A stretch of 64,000 bases of DNA from Ypsolopha sequella (Eukaryota; Arthropoda; Insecta; Lepidoptera; Ypsolophidae), in NCBI GenBank assembly GCA_934047225.1, contig OW204011.1:18550339-18614338 (forward strand), in the 5' to 3' direction. The notes below the pieces were generated by a model. The model saw only the letters and a list, made by a program, of their open reading frames with translations. It was not told the origin of the DNA and did no database searches. Position 1 is the first letter of the stretch. Each line of letters starts with the position of its first letter. A program made the translations under genes and the position numbers. Positions 33,782 through 44,309 of the stretch are shown here, in pieces.

Positions 33782-34531
33782 ATGGATGCACTACAAAAAT
33801 CCATGGTTGACTTGAAGGAGCACTTCGACAAACAGATGGCTGGCTTCCGGCAGGAAATTACACAGGCTTCGCCTCAGTCTCCTATCCCATCAGTCCTCGC
33901 TGCTGACTTTGCAGCATTCCAGGCATTTGTGTCCGAATCTGTCAAAAATCTTCAACTGCAATTGGAGTTGTTGTTGCATTAATTGGATCAGCTTGACATG
34001 AGAGGCTGGCGAAAAATTCTGCTAATCCATGGTGTAGCAGAGAAGAAGGAAGAGGACACAGTGGCAGCAGTTGTTCAAGTTGTTGCTGAGCGGCTTCAGT
34101 TGACCTCCTTCAGTGCGAGTGGAGTCCGGCGATGTCATCGGATGGGACCCCTTTCTCCGGATTCAACCAGGCCACGGCCGATATTAGTCAAGTTTGCAGA
34201 GGGCACTGTTCGTGACAAAGCCTGGTTTAATAAAACCAATAGCCTGAGGGGTACTGGTGTCACATTGTCCGAGTTCCTTACAAAACGTCGGCACGACGCT
34301 TTCATGGCAGCTCGGCAGCGGTACGGCGTATCAAGATGCTGGACAAGGGAGGGATGTGTGTTCGTGCTGGGAGAGGACGGAACCAGGCATCGAGTATTGT
34401 CTCTCTCGGAGTTGAACAGGATCCCGGCAGCCGATGAGCTCGTGAAACGTGCAAAGAAGCCGCAAGAGCCACCAGTTCAAGTGAAGAAAGTCACCAGGAA
34501 TAGGAAGGCAGCTACTGGCTCTAAGGAGTAG
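33782..34531 (+). pseudogene. CR1-like ORF1 with one premature stop
   Basis: The ATG at 33782 (MDALQKSMVDLKEHF) starts an amphipathic, coiled-coil-like N-terminus of about 65 residues. A TAA at 33980-33982 interrupts the frame, which otherwise continues without shift to 34531. The rest resembles the RNA-recognition-type ORF1 domain of L1/CR1-type elements (KILLIHGVAEK near 34012, RPRPILVKFA near 34170, LTKRRHDAF near 34275) and ends in a basic tail (KKVTRNRKA). The product would bind element RNA. A CAA-to-TAA change would explain the stop, so this copy is nearly but not quite intact. Confidence 0.78.
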
Positions 34532-34982
34532 TTGGTTGTTGTCCATGTAGGTAATAGTTTTCTTGTTTTGTTTGTCCATGGCAATAATTAATTTCCATTT
34601 ACCCACTTTATTTTGGCAGCTGACTGAATTGAATGACAGTTCTTTTTTTTTTTTGTTCTATTCCTTCTACTAAGTGGAAAGGCAAAGGGAACTTAGCCCA
34701 AACAGTCAAGTCTAAAAAATTAATGACACAACTTTTTATTTTTTTATACGGTTGCGTTCACTTAAGATATTTGTTGTTATTTTTATTTAGGTATTGCATA
34801 ATGTTATTGTATTGCCTGGACAAGTGTACAATGTTTCTAATATTTTATATTATAACACTAAGCTGGCGGGTGGAATATCACATTTTACCAGTTAAACATA
34901 TATATATATATATATTTATTTATTTTATATATTAAGTTAGTTATATTTCGGTTTATTTATTATTTAGGTACTAAATTATATT

Positions 34983-37775
34983 ATGCTTCGTAACCTTTTT
35001 ATCAATAGTAGTCAGAGTGGCGATGATTTCGTTTCTTGTTCTTCTTCTGATGAAGGATTGGACAGTGTCAGTGATTGCAGTTTTCATAGTCTGCCTACAG
35101 GTTCTCTTCATGATACATTATTTTCTCACTTCTCCGATTGTCAAACTAACTTTAATTTTGTTCATATCAATGCTCAAAGTGTCCCAAATCATTTCCCCGA
35201 CATGCTAGCAACATTTGATGCTCAAAATATTCACGCTATTTTTATATCTGAATCATTTTTTAAGCCTTGTTTGCCATCTACCTCCTACTCTCTTCCAGGT
35301 TTTCACCTCATTCGTAATGACCGTATTGGTCTCAGGTGTGGTGGAGTAGCAATATATCTACGCTCCCACATTCCATTTTCTATTGTTAGTATGTCCGCTC
35401 AGCCCCCACCTGTAGATGCTGGTGAGCATCTCTTTATTGAAGTGATTCTTTCCCACACAAAGATTCTTCTAGGGGTGTATTATCCTCCCTCGTTGACCAT
35501 AAACTACTTTTCCTCTTTTGATAACCTTCTTCAAACTTTTGTCCCATCCTATAATCATACCATAATTATGGGTGATTTCAACACCTGTCTTCTTAAAAAT
35601 GATTCTCGTTCTTCTTCTTTAAAATCCATTATTAATTCCAACAATTTACACATTCTCCCTTCAAACTCTACGCATCATTTTCCCAATTGTCGACCCTCTC
35701 TTCTCGACCTTATTATGGTCTCATCATTAGCACATGTCGTCAAGCACGGTCAATGCACGGCTGATGCTTTTTCCTATCATGATCTTATATTCCTTTCATA
35801 CAAAATCCGTCCCCCAAAGCCTAAGGCTCGTATACTTATGCAGCGTAACTTTAGTGGAATGAAGTTGGATGAGCTCAAAAAAGATGCTCGTGGTATGGAC
35901 TGGTCAGCGGTTCAAAACGCAGATACCGTAGATAAACAAATATCTCTGTTTAACTCTTTCCTTACACAGCTCTATGATACCCACGCTCCAGTTAGGGCAA
36001 TTAAAATAAAACATCTTCCTGCACCCTGGCTGACTGACGAAATTAAGGAAATTATGCAAAAGAAGGCCCTTGCCAAGACAAAATTTAAAATTCGTCCAAC
36101 CGATAGAAACAAAGAAAAGTATCATCATCTTCGAAATCTCTGCAACAAGGTGTGTAGGGATGCACAACGACGCCACATCCATGAATCAACAATTGACAAT
36201 GGTGACCCAGCCAAGGTTTGGAAATTTTTAAGGTCTTTGGGTGTTGGAAAATCACGTCAAAATATAATTCCACAAGACTTAAACTTGAACTCCCTTAACC
36301 AACATTTTTCTTCTTCGTCCATCTTTGATGTTGGAACGAAAAGTAATACATTGAATTATCTTTCTTCTATTGCAACACCCGACCATCCTCCATTTAATTT
36401 TAGTCAATTTACCGATTGTGATGTTAAGAAACAAATTTTATCAATAACGTCGAATGCAGTGGGAAGTGATTGTATCAGTCGTAACATGATTATTCCCATC
36501 CTTGACATCCTTATTCCCACAATCACCAATATCCTTAACAAATCCGTTTCGTCCAGTGTCTTTCCAACTATTTGGAAAGATGCACAGATCACTCCCTTGC
36601 CGAAAAAAGCCAACCCAACCTCTTTTTCTGAATATCGCCCCATATCCATACTCCCATTCCTATCTAAGGTCCTGGAACGTGTTGTTCATCATCAGCTGAG
36701 TATATACCTATCCAAAAACAAGCTCCTAAGTCCTCTCCAATCTGGTTTCCGTCCTGGTCACAGTACCACAACAGCACTGATAAAGATTACCGATGATATT
36801 AGGTTGGGCATGGACACAGGTAAACTTACCGTCCTAACATTGTTAGATTTTAGCAATGCATTTAACACTGTTGACTTCGACATTCTTCTGGGGATATTAC
36901 GTTCTCTTAACATATCTCCAACGGTAATTGAATGGTTTCGTAGTTACTTACATGGACGCCGGCAGCGCATTCGTATTGATGATTCACTGTCCGAATGGTG
37001 CAATACTACTGCCGGGGTTCCGCAGGGTGGCGTCTTGTCTCCACTTCTTTTTGCTATTTTTATTAACAATATCTCTGATCTTATTTCTTCTTCCTACCAC
37101 CTTTATGCAGATGATCTCCAAATTTATACTCAAGCTAAATTCGATGAACTACCAAATGCAGTTTCCACTACTAATTCAGATCTTGCTCGTGTATTGGAAT
37201 GGAGTGAACAATTTGGACTTAAACTCAATCCTACCAAAACACAGGTTATAATAGTAGGTAGCCCGTACTTTATATCTCGAGTCGACTGGCAACTTTTGCC
37301 TCCAATAATGTTTGATGGCATACAAGTTCCTTTCAGCAGTACGGTGAAGAATCTAGGTATCTTCATCGATAGTTGCTTATCTTGGGAATCTCAAATGGAA
37401 CAAGTTAGCCGGAAGATGTTTGCCTCTGCAGGATCCTTGAGAAGACTCAGAAATCTCCTCCCGACAGCTACCAAAATTGCGCTTGCTACATCCCTTCTTT
37501 TGCCCATCCTTGATTTTGAAGACGTTTGTTATCTAGATTTAACTTCGGAACAGCTGATTAAGCTTGAACGCCTCCAAAACTTCGCCATAAGGTTCATTTT
37601 CGGTCTTCGTAAGTTTGACCACATTTCTGATTTTAGGTTACAACTTCAGTGGCTCCCAATTCGCCTTCGGCGTGACGCCCACATTCTCTCTCTTCTTTAT
37701 TCTGTACTGTTCAATCCTTCAACTCCATCATATCTTAAAGATTGCTTTAAATTCCTGCACTCTACCCATGACCGT
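34983..37775 (+). CDS. CR1-like ORF2 (endonuclease and reverse transcriptase), 5' part
   Basis: An uninterrupted frame of 931 codons. The endonuclease shows FVHINAQSV (near 35160), ISESFFKP (near 35245), GDFNTCL (near 35572) and SYHDLIFLSY (near 35775). The reverse transcriptase has AQITPLPKK (near 36588), EYRPISILPF (near 36630), TLLDFSNAFNTVDFD (near 36840), GVPQGGVLSPLLF (near 37015) and the catalytic YADD box (near 37105). The C-terminal helical region follows until Gypsy-B breaks in at 37776. The same frame resumes at 43767. Before that insertion ORF2 was complete at about 990 codons. It could serve target-primed reverse transcription. Confidence 0.9.
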
Positions 37776-38017
37776 TGAAGTATAGTAATTACGTATACAC
37801 ATTGTTTTATAGCATTACTGCGACATGCCGCTACTGACTGCAACATTGTGACGCATACTGCTTATTTAGCAATAAGTAGTTATATTAAAGAATATTGTAC
37901 AGTTTTCGGGTGCACTCTATTTTGGCAGTTGACCATTAAACATGTCAACTTAACGTCTGTGTTTCAATCACCACTCCAGACTTCTACACTACAGACCCTT
38001 GACGAATCCTGTTATTT
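37776..38017 (+). repeat. Gypsy-B 5' LTR
   Basis: Starts TGAAGTATAGTAATTACG and ends CTGTTATTT. It is identical by eye to 43519-43760. The canonical CA end is absent, and the exact end is ambiguous by two bases. Confidence 0.92.
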
Positions 38018-38532
38018 GATGGCGACCCATACCAGTTACCTGTGAAGATTTTCTGATTAATAATTGAAGAAGCGAAGGCAAAAAGAAGATGACGTATCAA
38101 CACCAAGGAACGAAAATACTACAATACCAGAAGATCAGGAGACCAGAAAAACAGCATCAATTGTAAGAAGAAAAAATCAAGCAAGAAACTTGGCTCTTAG
38201 CTGTAGCAGACAATATTATAGAAGAATCGTGCATAAGAAAAGGTTAGTGCCGGGTGCCGGGAGATATGCTCAAGCCTAATAGGAGATCGAAGGACATGCA
38301 GGGCGCCGGCAGATACATAGTACGGGTCAAATAAGGAGCAGCTGGAAGCCTGTTCGAGTCCGATGACCGATGACCACCACAGCACGTTTCAACCGACGTC
38401 AGCGTGACCTACATAATGCTAAGCGGTAACATACCTAACTGCGCACAATTCTGTAAGTTTTTGAACAAAAGTTTTTGCATTCAACTTAAATGATTTAATT
38501 CAGTAGTTTTGTTTGTCATACCGTAATTTTTA
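38018..38532 (+). other. Gypsy-B leader with primer-binding site
   Basis: The first bases, TGGCGACCCATACC at 38020, have the TGG start and position of a primer-binding site. The tRNA was not assigned. The remaining ~500 bp are non-coding leader up to the gag ATG region. Confidence 0.7.
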
Positions 38533-39762
38533 TTGTCGATTGAGTGTAATATGTCCGAGCAGTTAAAGGGATTACATATTAAAATAAATTTAATTAAGGA
38601 ATACTTGGTAAAAATCGGTCCAGAACGTCGTAAGAAAGATATAGCTTATAAGAAGTTACAGGAAGCTGAAAATGAATATAAAAAACTCGATGGTATTTTG
38701 ACTCAGTTGAACCAAGAAATTATAGATGAGCAGCTAAGCACTGAATCCACAGATTTATTTCAGAAATTGATAAATGAAATAACTATTGCTTATAAGAAGA
38801 TTGTTAGTTTACTATCAAAGATAGATAATAGTTGCCAAACTGGGGAAGGTAATTTTGTAGAAATTGAGCCTAAGTTATCGCAAAAGTTATCAAAAATGGC
38901 TGACTCTTTTGATATTAAAACGGCTATTTCCCTGTTGCCTGTTATGAATGGCCAGGAACAAGTGACCAACCAGCTCGTCGATGGGATATTGTTGTATAGC
39001 TCTCTTATTAGTGAATCTAGTAAAAACCAGCTTATTGAGTTTGTGTTAAAAACGCGACTTTCAGCTAGTGCAAAGTTGCGACTGAAAAGTACTTACAGCA
39101 GTATCCAATATCTAGTTAATGATATTCGCAAGTTTTTACTTCCGAAAAAATCGACTGTTGCTTTACAAACGCAGTTATTTCAAATTACACAAGGTCGTAG
39201 GTCTATTGAGAAGTTCGGTACAGAGCTGGAAGAGTTATTTGTCAATCTGACGATTGCTCAAGCAGACGATGAACCGTCTAAGTTTGAGGTCTTGCGCCCT
39301 CTTAATGAAAAAACTGCTATCAAGCGGTTTGCGGATGGTTTGTCCGACCAGCGGCTTAGTACTGTTATCGCGTCGCGACAGTTTGATTCGCTACCCGAAG
39401 CTATTAGGGCAGCAGTAGATGAACAATCTATGTCTACCCAGCCTCAGAACCAAACTATGCATTTTGGGTCCAATAAATTGTACCAGCATAAACGCTATTA
39501 TAATCGCGGTTTCCGTGGCCGAGGAAATTATTCGAATAAAAATTTTGTTCATAATAATAGTTCCAATCATAACAATAATCGAGGTCAACAAACTTCCTTC
39601 ATAAGTGCAGGTTATCGAGGTAGACACAAGAATGGTCAGCGTCAGCAAACACGCGGCGGCGGCCACTCACGTTTCCAGCGCATTCAGCATAACGCGTTAA
39701 AGTACGACGGCCAGGAAAGGCTTCAAAATAATAATGAACGTATAGAGTTTTTTCGTACCTAA
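38533..39762 (+). CDS. Gypsy-B gag
   Basis: A 409-codon frame. ATGs occur at its first codon (non-canonical in the track of frames, so uncertain) and at 38551 (MSEQLKGL), which is the more likely start. The N-terminal 130 residues are helical and charged. The centre has a capsid-like region (FDIKTAISLLPVMNGQ, near 38910), and the C-terminus is rich in arginine, glycine and asparagine (RGFRGRGNYSNKN near 39510), with RGG-like repeats and no CCHC knuckle. That matches gag of gypsy-type insect elements, where a basic tail replaces the zinc finger. The frame ends with TAA at 39760, in a short overlap with pol. Confidence 0.85.
   Translation: MSIECNMSEQLKGLHIKINLIKEYLVKIGPERRKKDIAYKKLQEAENEYKKLDGILTQLNQEIIDEQLSTESTDLFQKLINEITIAYKKIVSLLSKIDNSCQTGEGNFVEIEPKLSQKLSKMADSFDIKTAISLLPVMNGQEQVTNQLVDGILLYSSLISESSKNQLIEFVLKTRLSASAKLRLKSTYSSIQYLVNDIRKFLLPKKSTVALQTQLFQITQGRRSIEKFGTELEELFVNLTIAQADDEPSKFEVLRPLNEKTAIKRFADGLSDQRLSTVIASRQFDSLPEAIRAAVDEQSMSTQPQNQTMHFGSNKLYQHKRYYNRGFRGRGNYSNKNFVHNNSSNHNNNRGQQTSFISAGYRGRHKNGQRQQTRGGGHSRFQRIQHNALKYDGQERLQNNNERIEFFRT
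39746..39762 (+). promoter_or_regulatory. Candidate gag-pol frameshift site of Gypsy-B
   Basis: Pol lies in the +1 frame relative to gag. In the pol frame a stop (TAG) is at 39743-39745, and in the gag frame a stop (TAA) is at 39760-39762. The switch must occur in the 17 bases between, which hold TTTTTTC. A +1 (or -2) slip on the T run would fuse gag to pol. Confidence 0.6.
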
Positions 39763-42700
39763 ACCGAGCAATCATTTTATTTTTAGTTTTAACAACTTTT
39801 GTGTTATTACTTGCCAGTTAAGGGATGGTGATGAGTTAAATTTATTAATTGACACTGGAGCCAGTCTATGTATTTTGAAATATGAATGGTTATTAAAAAA
39901 TGGGGATTTATTGAATTTAATACAACAGGATAAGTTAGTAATTAAAGGAATAAGTGGTAATTTAGAGTCTATTGGCTATATTAATTTAGATATTATTATT
40001 AAGAATGTGGTTTTTAAACAAAAGTTCTACGTTTTCAAGAACTTATCTTGCACCGCAGAGGGGATACTCGGGCAAAATTTTTTCACGCGATATTCCGCGA
40101 TGTTAAATTATAAAGATGGTACTTTGAGTTTAGAAAACCAAGACCAGTCTATTGTTGTACAAGTAAGTGGAAACTTGTTTACAATTCCGCCACGATGCGA
40201 AGTGATCAAACACATCCCGACGACACTATGTAGTGATTGTGTAATTTTAGCTAGGGAAATACATAAGGGAGTGTATACAGCGGGTGTCATTTCGAAACCA
40301 CAGAATGGACTTATTCCAGTTAGAATTTTAAATACCACAGATAGTTCAATTAAGGTAGATATTTCGGATTTAGAAGTCATTAGTCTGAATCATTTTGATG
40401 TTTGCAAGTTTGACAAAGATAGTATTAGTTCCAATAGAGTTCGAACTTTGCTTAATTTACTTGATTTGCATTCTTATTTAAATAAAGAAGAGCAAAAGAG
40501 CATTGAAAACGTGTGTGCCAAATACGCCGACGTTTTTCATTTACCAGGAGATACGCTCTCCACAACTAATTTAATTAAACATTCTATTAAATTGAAAGAT
40601 AATACGTCCTCAGTGTACGTGAAGCCTTATAGATTGCCAAATGCAATGAAAGGAGAAGTTCAAAGGCAGATTGATGAAATGCTTAGGAATGACATTATTG
40701 AGGAGACCACTTCTGAATGGTCTAGCCCTGTACTTTTAGTTCCTAAAAAGACTGATAAGTCAGGAGATAAAAAATGGAGACTTGTCGTTGATTATCGTCA
40801 ACTCAACAACAGAATACAAGACGATAAATTCCCTTTACCCAATATTACAGATATTTTAGACTCATTATCGAATAGTATCTACTTCTCAAAGCTAGATCTC
40901 AGTCAAAGTTACTATCAATTATCTCTTGAAGAGCAATCTAGGAAGTATACAGCATTTACGACGGATAAACAATACCAAATGAAGCGATGTCCGATGGGTT
41001 TAAAGACATCTCCGAGTGCATTTTCTCGTCTGATGACGATTGCGATGTCTGGTTTAAACTATAAAGCTTGTTTTATTTACCTAGACGATTGTATAATAGT
41101 CGGAAATTGCCTAGAAACGCACAATAAAAACCTAATGACTATTTTAGAGCGCTTACGTGAAGTTAACTTGAAATTAAATCCTCTAAAATGTGAGTTTTTG
41201 CGTAAGGAAATCGTTTATTTAGGTCATAAGATAACTTCAGAAGGGATTTTCCCCGACCCAACTAAAGTAGAATCCTTACAAAACTACCCTACTCCACAGA
41301 ACACTGACGATGTCAAAAGATTTGTAGCATTTGCAAATTATTATAGGCGTTTTATACCAAAGTTCGCAGAGATAGCCCATTCTCTGAATGCATTATGTAA
41401 GAAAGATGTAGCGTTTGCATGGACGGATCAATGTGAGAGCGCTTTCCAAAAGCTTAAACAGACACTCATTAGCCCGAAAGTACTAGATTATCCAGATTTT
41501 TCTGATAGAAATACGTTTACTCTACAGACGGACGCCTCAAAACTTGGGTTAGGCGCAGTACTTTCAAATAGCAATGGCAAGGTAGTAGCGTACGCGAGCC
41601 GTAGTCTTAAGCCCGCCGAAACACGCTATCCAGTAATTGAGATTGAACTACTTGCTATTGTTTGGTCTGTAAGACATTTTAGACCTTATTTATATGGCAA
41701 AAAATTCAATATTAAAACGGATCATAAGCCGTTGATTTACTTATTTAACATGACTGATCCTTCAAGTCGACTTACTAAATTCAGACTCTATCTAGAGGAG
41801 TATGATTTTGAAATAAGTTATGTTCCGGGACGGCAAAACGCAGCTGCAGATGCATTGAGCCGTATTACGTTAACTTCCACCGATTTAAAGAACATGCACG
41901 AACATATAGTATCAGTCATCACCAGAGCAAAAGCTCGTAAGTTGCGTAGTGACAGCACTGCCATGACTCCTGAGATTCCCGCTACTCCAAGGTCTGATCA
42001 ACCAAAAGTAGTGGAAATCCTCAAGCGTCCAGCAGAGAGCATAGAATTAATTATAGGTAATATGAGTACTCAAAGACAAATACAGAAACTGAAGCAAATC
42101 ACTAGTGATAAAGGTAATTGCATTTTTGTGCCTGAAAAATCAGCCATATTCGTAATGTCTCGATCGTTTTCTACCGTAAGTGTGCTAGCGAGAGAATTAC
42201 ATGATTTTTGCAACAAATTAAAATTAGATGAGCTCGTAATTATTAAATGCAAACGATATGAAGAATTAATAAATATTCTCATAAAGGAAATTAATAAATT
42301 TGAATTCAATGGTATCCTTAAGTTACTAATTCTCAAAGACGTCATGAGAGTAACTGATAGAGACACCAAAATTGTGATCATGAATGACTTCCATCTGTTA
42401 CCCACAAGTGGCCACGCGGGGGTAAATAGGATGTTGAATAATATAAAAAAATATTACTATTGGCCAGGAATGACTAACGATATATGCGAATTTGTTAAAA
42501 AGTGCAACAATTGCCAGATTCAAAAGCATTCCAATAGGCATACAAAGGAGCCGATGGTGATTACATCTACGGCATCCACAGCTTTCGAAAGAGTTAGTTT
42601 AGATTTAATGGGTCCTTTAAGTATAGATAATTTAAATCATAAATATATTTTAACTTTACAGTGTGATTTGACGAAGTATGTCGAAGCATATCCACTAGAA

Positions 42701-43396
42701 AAGAAAGATACGGTTTCGGTAGCTAGGTTATTTGTAAATAATTTTATTTTAAGATACGGTATCCCGAAAGAAATAGTAACTGACATGGGGACAGAGTTTA
42801 TGTCGTCAGTTTTTTCAGAAATTTGTAGCTTACTAAATATTACTAAACTACACTCAACCGCTTACCACCATGAAACCCTAGGAGCCTTAGAGAACACTCA
42901 CAAGCATCTAGGAGCTTATCTTAGGATACAGTGCGATAGCAACAATACTGACTGGAGCAGTTGGCTTCCATTTTGGTGTTTTTCCTATAACACCACCGTT
43001 CATACTGAGACAAAATACACTCCATTTGAGTTAGTGTTTGGAAAAGTCTGTAACTTACCAAGCAATTTACAGAACCCAGTCGTAGAACCATTGTATAATC
43101 CCGACTCTTATCCTTTGGAACTCAAATACAGGCTTCAAAGAGCACAACTTGAAGCTAGAAATAATTTATTAATGAGCAAGGAACTAAGGAAATTACATTT
43201 TGATAAAAATGCCAATCCTGTAAAGTATAAGAGTGGAGATTTAGTAGTAATTAGAAACCAAGTTGGTGATAAGTTAGATAAGATTTATTTAGGTCCATTT
43301 AAAGTTATACAAGATCTGGAACCGAATGTTAAAATTTTAAGGAATGGTAAAGAATATGTAACCCATAAAAATAATACAAAATTATTTGTTAAATGA
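39746..43396 (+). CDS. Gypsy-B pol (protease, RT, RNase H, integrase)
   Basis: The frame is open from 39746 to the stop at 43394-43396. The protease active site LLIDTGASLC lies near 39845. The reverse transcriptase has the finger region WRLVVDYRQLN near 40775, FSKLDLSQSYYQL near 40885 and the catalytic YLDD near 41080. RNase H shows LQTDASKLGLGAVL near 41525, TDHKPL near 41718 and ADALSR near 41850. The integrase zinc finger is near 42400-42520 (HAGVNRM, CNNCQI), and the core shows LDLMGP near 42602, VTDMGTEF near 42778 and a conserved glutamate in HETLGALE near 42870. A GPF-type C-terminus is near 43290. No stop or frameshift is seen, so the enzyme set may be functional. Confidence 0.92.
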   Translation, partial: SFFVPKPSNHFIFSFNNFCVITCQLRDGDELNLLIDTGASLCILKYEWLLKNGDLLNLIQQDKLVIKGISGNLESIGYINLDIIIKNVVFKQKFYVFKNLSCTAEGILGQNFFTRYSAMLNYKDGTLSLENQDQSIVVQVSGNLFTIPPRCEVIKHIPTTLCSDCVILAREIHKGVYTAGVISKPQNGLIPVRILNTTDSSIKVDISDLEVISLNHFDVCKFDKDSISSNRVRTLLNLLDLHSYLNKEEQKSIENVCAKYADVFHLPGDTLSTTNLIKHSIKLKDNTSSVYVKPYRLPNAMKGEVQRQIDEMLRNDIIEETTSEWSSPVLLVPKKTDKSGDKKWRLVVDYRQLNNRIQDDKFPLPNITDILDSLSNSIYFSKLDLSQSYYQLSLEEQSRKYTAFTTDKQYQMKRCPMGLKTSPSAFSRLMTIAMSGLNYKACFIYLDDCIIVGNCLETHNKNLMTILERLREVNLKLNPLKCEFLRKEIVYLGHKITSEGIFPDPTKVESLQNYPTPQNTDDVKRFVAFANYYRRFIPKFAEIAHSLNALCKKDVAFAWTDQCESAFQKLKQTLISPKVLDYPDFSDRNTFTLQTDASKLGLGAVLSNSNGKVVAYASRSLKPAETRYPVIEIELLAIVWSVRHFRPYLYGKKFNIKTDHKPLIYLFNMTDPSSRLTKFRLYLEEYDFEISYVPGRQNAAADALSRITLTSTDLKNMHEHIVSVITRAKARKLRSDSTAMTPEIPATPRSDQPKVVEILKRPAESIELIIGNMSTQRQIQKLKQITSDKGNCIFVPEKSAIFVMSRSFSTVSVLARELHDFCNKLKLDELVIIKCKRYEELINILIKEINKFEFNGILKLLILKDVMRVTDRDTKIVIMNDFHLLPTSGHAGVNRMLNNIKKYYYWPGMTNDICEFVKKCNNCQIQKHSNRHTKEPMVITSTASTAFERVSLDLMGPLSIDNLNHKYILTLQCDLTKYVEAYPLEKKDTVSVARLFVNNFILRYGIPKEIVTDMGTEFMSSVFSEICSLLNITKLHSTAYHHETLGALENTHKHLGAYLRIQCDSNNTDWSSWLPFWCFSYNTTVHTETKYTPFELVFGKVCNLPSNLQNPVVEPLYNPDSYPLELKYRLQRAQLEARNNLLMSKELRKLHFDKNANPVKYKSGDLVVIRNQVGDKLDKIYLGPFKVIQDLEPNVKILRNGKEYVTHKNNTKLFVK

Positions 43397-43518
43397 AATA
43401 TTTAAGTTTTAGCAATTATTTTATAAGAAAAGTATATTTAGATAAAAATGTGAACCAAGTAGTATGCCTCACATTTTTTTTGCAGTACCCCGGGAATGAA
43501 GGGACTTAAAAGGGGAGA

Positions 43519-43760
43519 TGAAGTATAGTAATTACGTATACACATTGTTTTATAGCATTACTGCGACATGCCGCTACTGACTGCAACATTGTGACGCATA
43601 CTGCTTATTTAGCAATAAGTAGTTATATTAAAGAATATTGTACAGTTTTCGGGTGCACTCTATTTTGGCAGTTGACCATTAAACATGTCAACTTAACGTC
43701 TGTGTTTCAATCACCACTCCAGACTTCTACACTACAGACCCTTGACGAATCCTGTTATTT
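43519..43760 (+). repeat. Gypsy-B 3' LTR
   Basis: The 242-bp partner of 37776-38017, preceded directly by the purine tract and followed by GACCGT. Confidence 0.92.
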
Positions 43761-43766
43761 GACCGT

Positions 43767-43946
43767 ACTCTACGGTCCTCCGAAAATTTGCGTTTGGCAA
43801 TTCCATCTCACACTACAACTTTTTATGGAAATTCTTTTGCTGTTAAAGCTGTCACATTGTGGAATAACTTGCCTATCGCTATTAAACGTGCTCCCTCGTT
43901 GCCTGTTTTCAAAAGATTACTTAAAAATCATTTTCTTTCTTTGTAA
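43767..43946 (+). CDS. CR1-like ORF2, last ~60 codons, separated by Gypsy-B
   Basis: The sequence after the Gypsy-B target duplication continues the ORF2 frame that stops at 37775. It encodes a C-terminal motif common to CR1-group proteins (AVTLWNNLP near 43848) and ends with TAA at 43944-43946. The 3' untranslated region and the TTGTC tail follow. Its presence proves that Gypsy-B inserted within ORF2 and did not terminate it. Confidence 0.85.
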   Translation, partial: TLRSSENLRLAIPSHTTTFYGNSFAVKAVTLWNNLPIAIKRAPSLPVFKRLLKNHFLSL

Positions 43947-44309
43947 ATGTTAGTTAAATCCCTACTTCTGCCACTAATATTTATTTACTTTTGGTTTACG
44001 TATTATAGTATTTATTTTTGTTATATATTAGTGTATATATTTATCGTATTATATGTATTGGTATGTACAATGTTATACTTGTGTATTTATTTTAGGTATT
44101 TTGCTATCCATTTGATTATTATTATTTATTTTGTGCACCACCTTCGCGTTATTTTTTCCAACGATTAATTTCCACCCAAAGGTTGTCTGGAAGAAATCGC
44201 TATAAGTGATAAGGCCGCCATTTGTTACCTTCTCTCATAAGTTTGTTCTTTTACCTTATTTTATTAACTTTGGTGTACAATAAAGAGTATTTGTCTTGTC
44301 TTGTCTTGC

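Larger units (their letters stand above)
37776..43760 (+). mobile_element. Gypsy-B: apparently intact, recently inserted Ty3/Gypsy element
   Basis: LTRs of 242 bp at 37776-38017 and 43519-43760 show no difference by eye. GACCGT occurs on both sides (37770-37775, 43761-43766). Depending on whether the next two bases belong to the LTR, the duplication is 4 to 6 bp. A primer site starts TGGCGACCCATACC at 38020, and a purine tract AAAAGGGGAGA ends at 43518. Gag (38533-39762) and pol (39746-43396) are open. There is no env. It interrupts CR1-like ORF2. Identical LTRs and open frames make this the youngest insertion in the window and possibly an autonomous copy. Confidence 0.94.
33554..44309 (+). 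mobile_element. CR1-like non-LTR element in satellite, interrupted by Gypsy-B
   Basis: The element splits the satellite and, without the Gypsy-B insertion, is about 4.76 kb: leader, ORF1 (33782-34531), an AT-rich spacer (34532-34982, no gene seen), ORF2 (34983-37775 continuing at 43767-43946), a 3' untranslated region (43947-44290) and a tail of TTGTC units ending at 44309. ORF2 is open throughout and ORF1 has a single stop. The 5' end starts with a T run at 33554-33567, unusual for this class. The target duplication cannot be read because both flanks are the same satellite. The 3' end resembles the fragment at 61894-62026. Confidence 0.88.

Noticed and set aside
43947..44168. 73-codon hydrophobic frame after CR1-like ORF2
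   Set aside because: An AT-rich 3' untranslated region gives hydrophobic codons by composition. It starts after the natural ORF2 stop.
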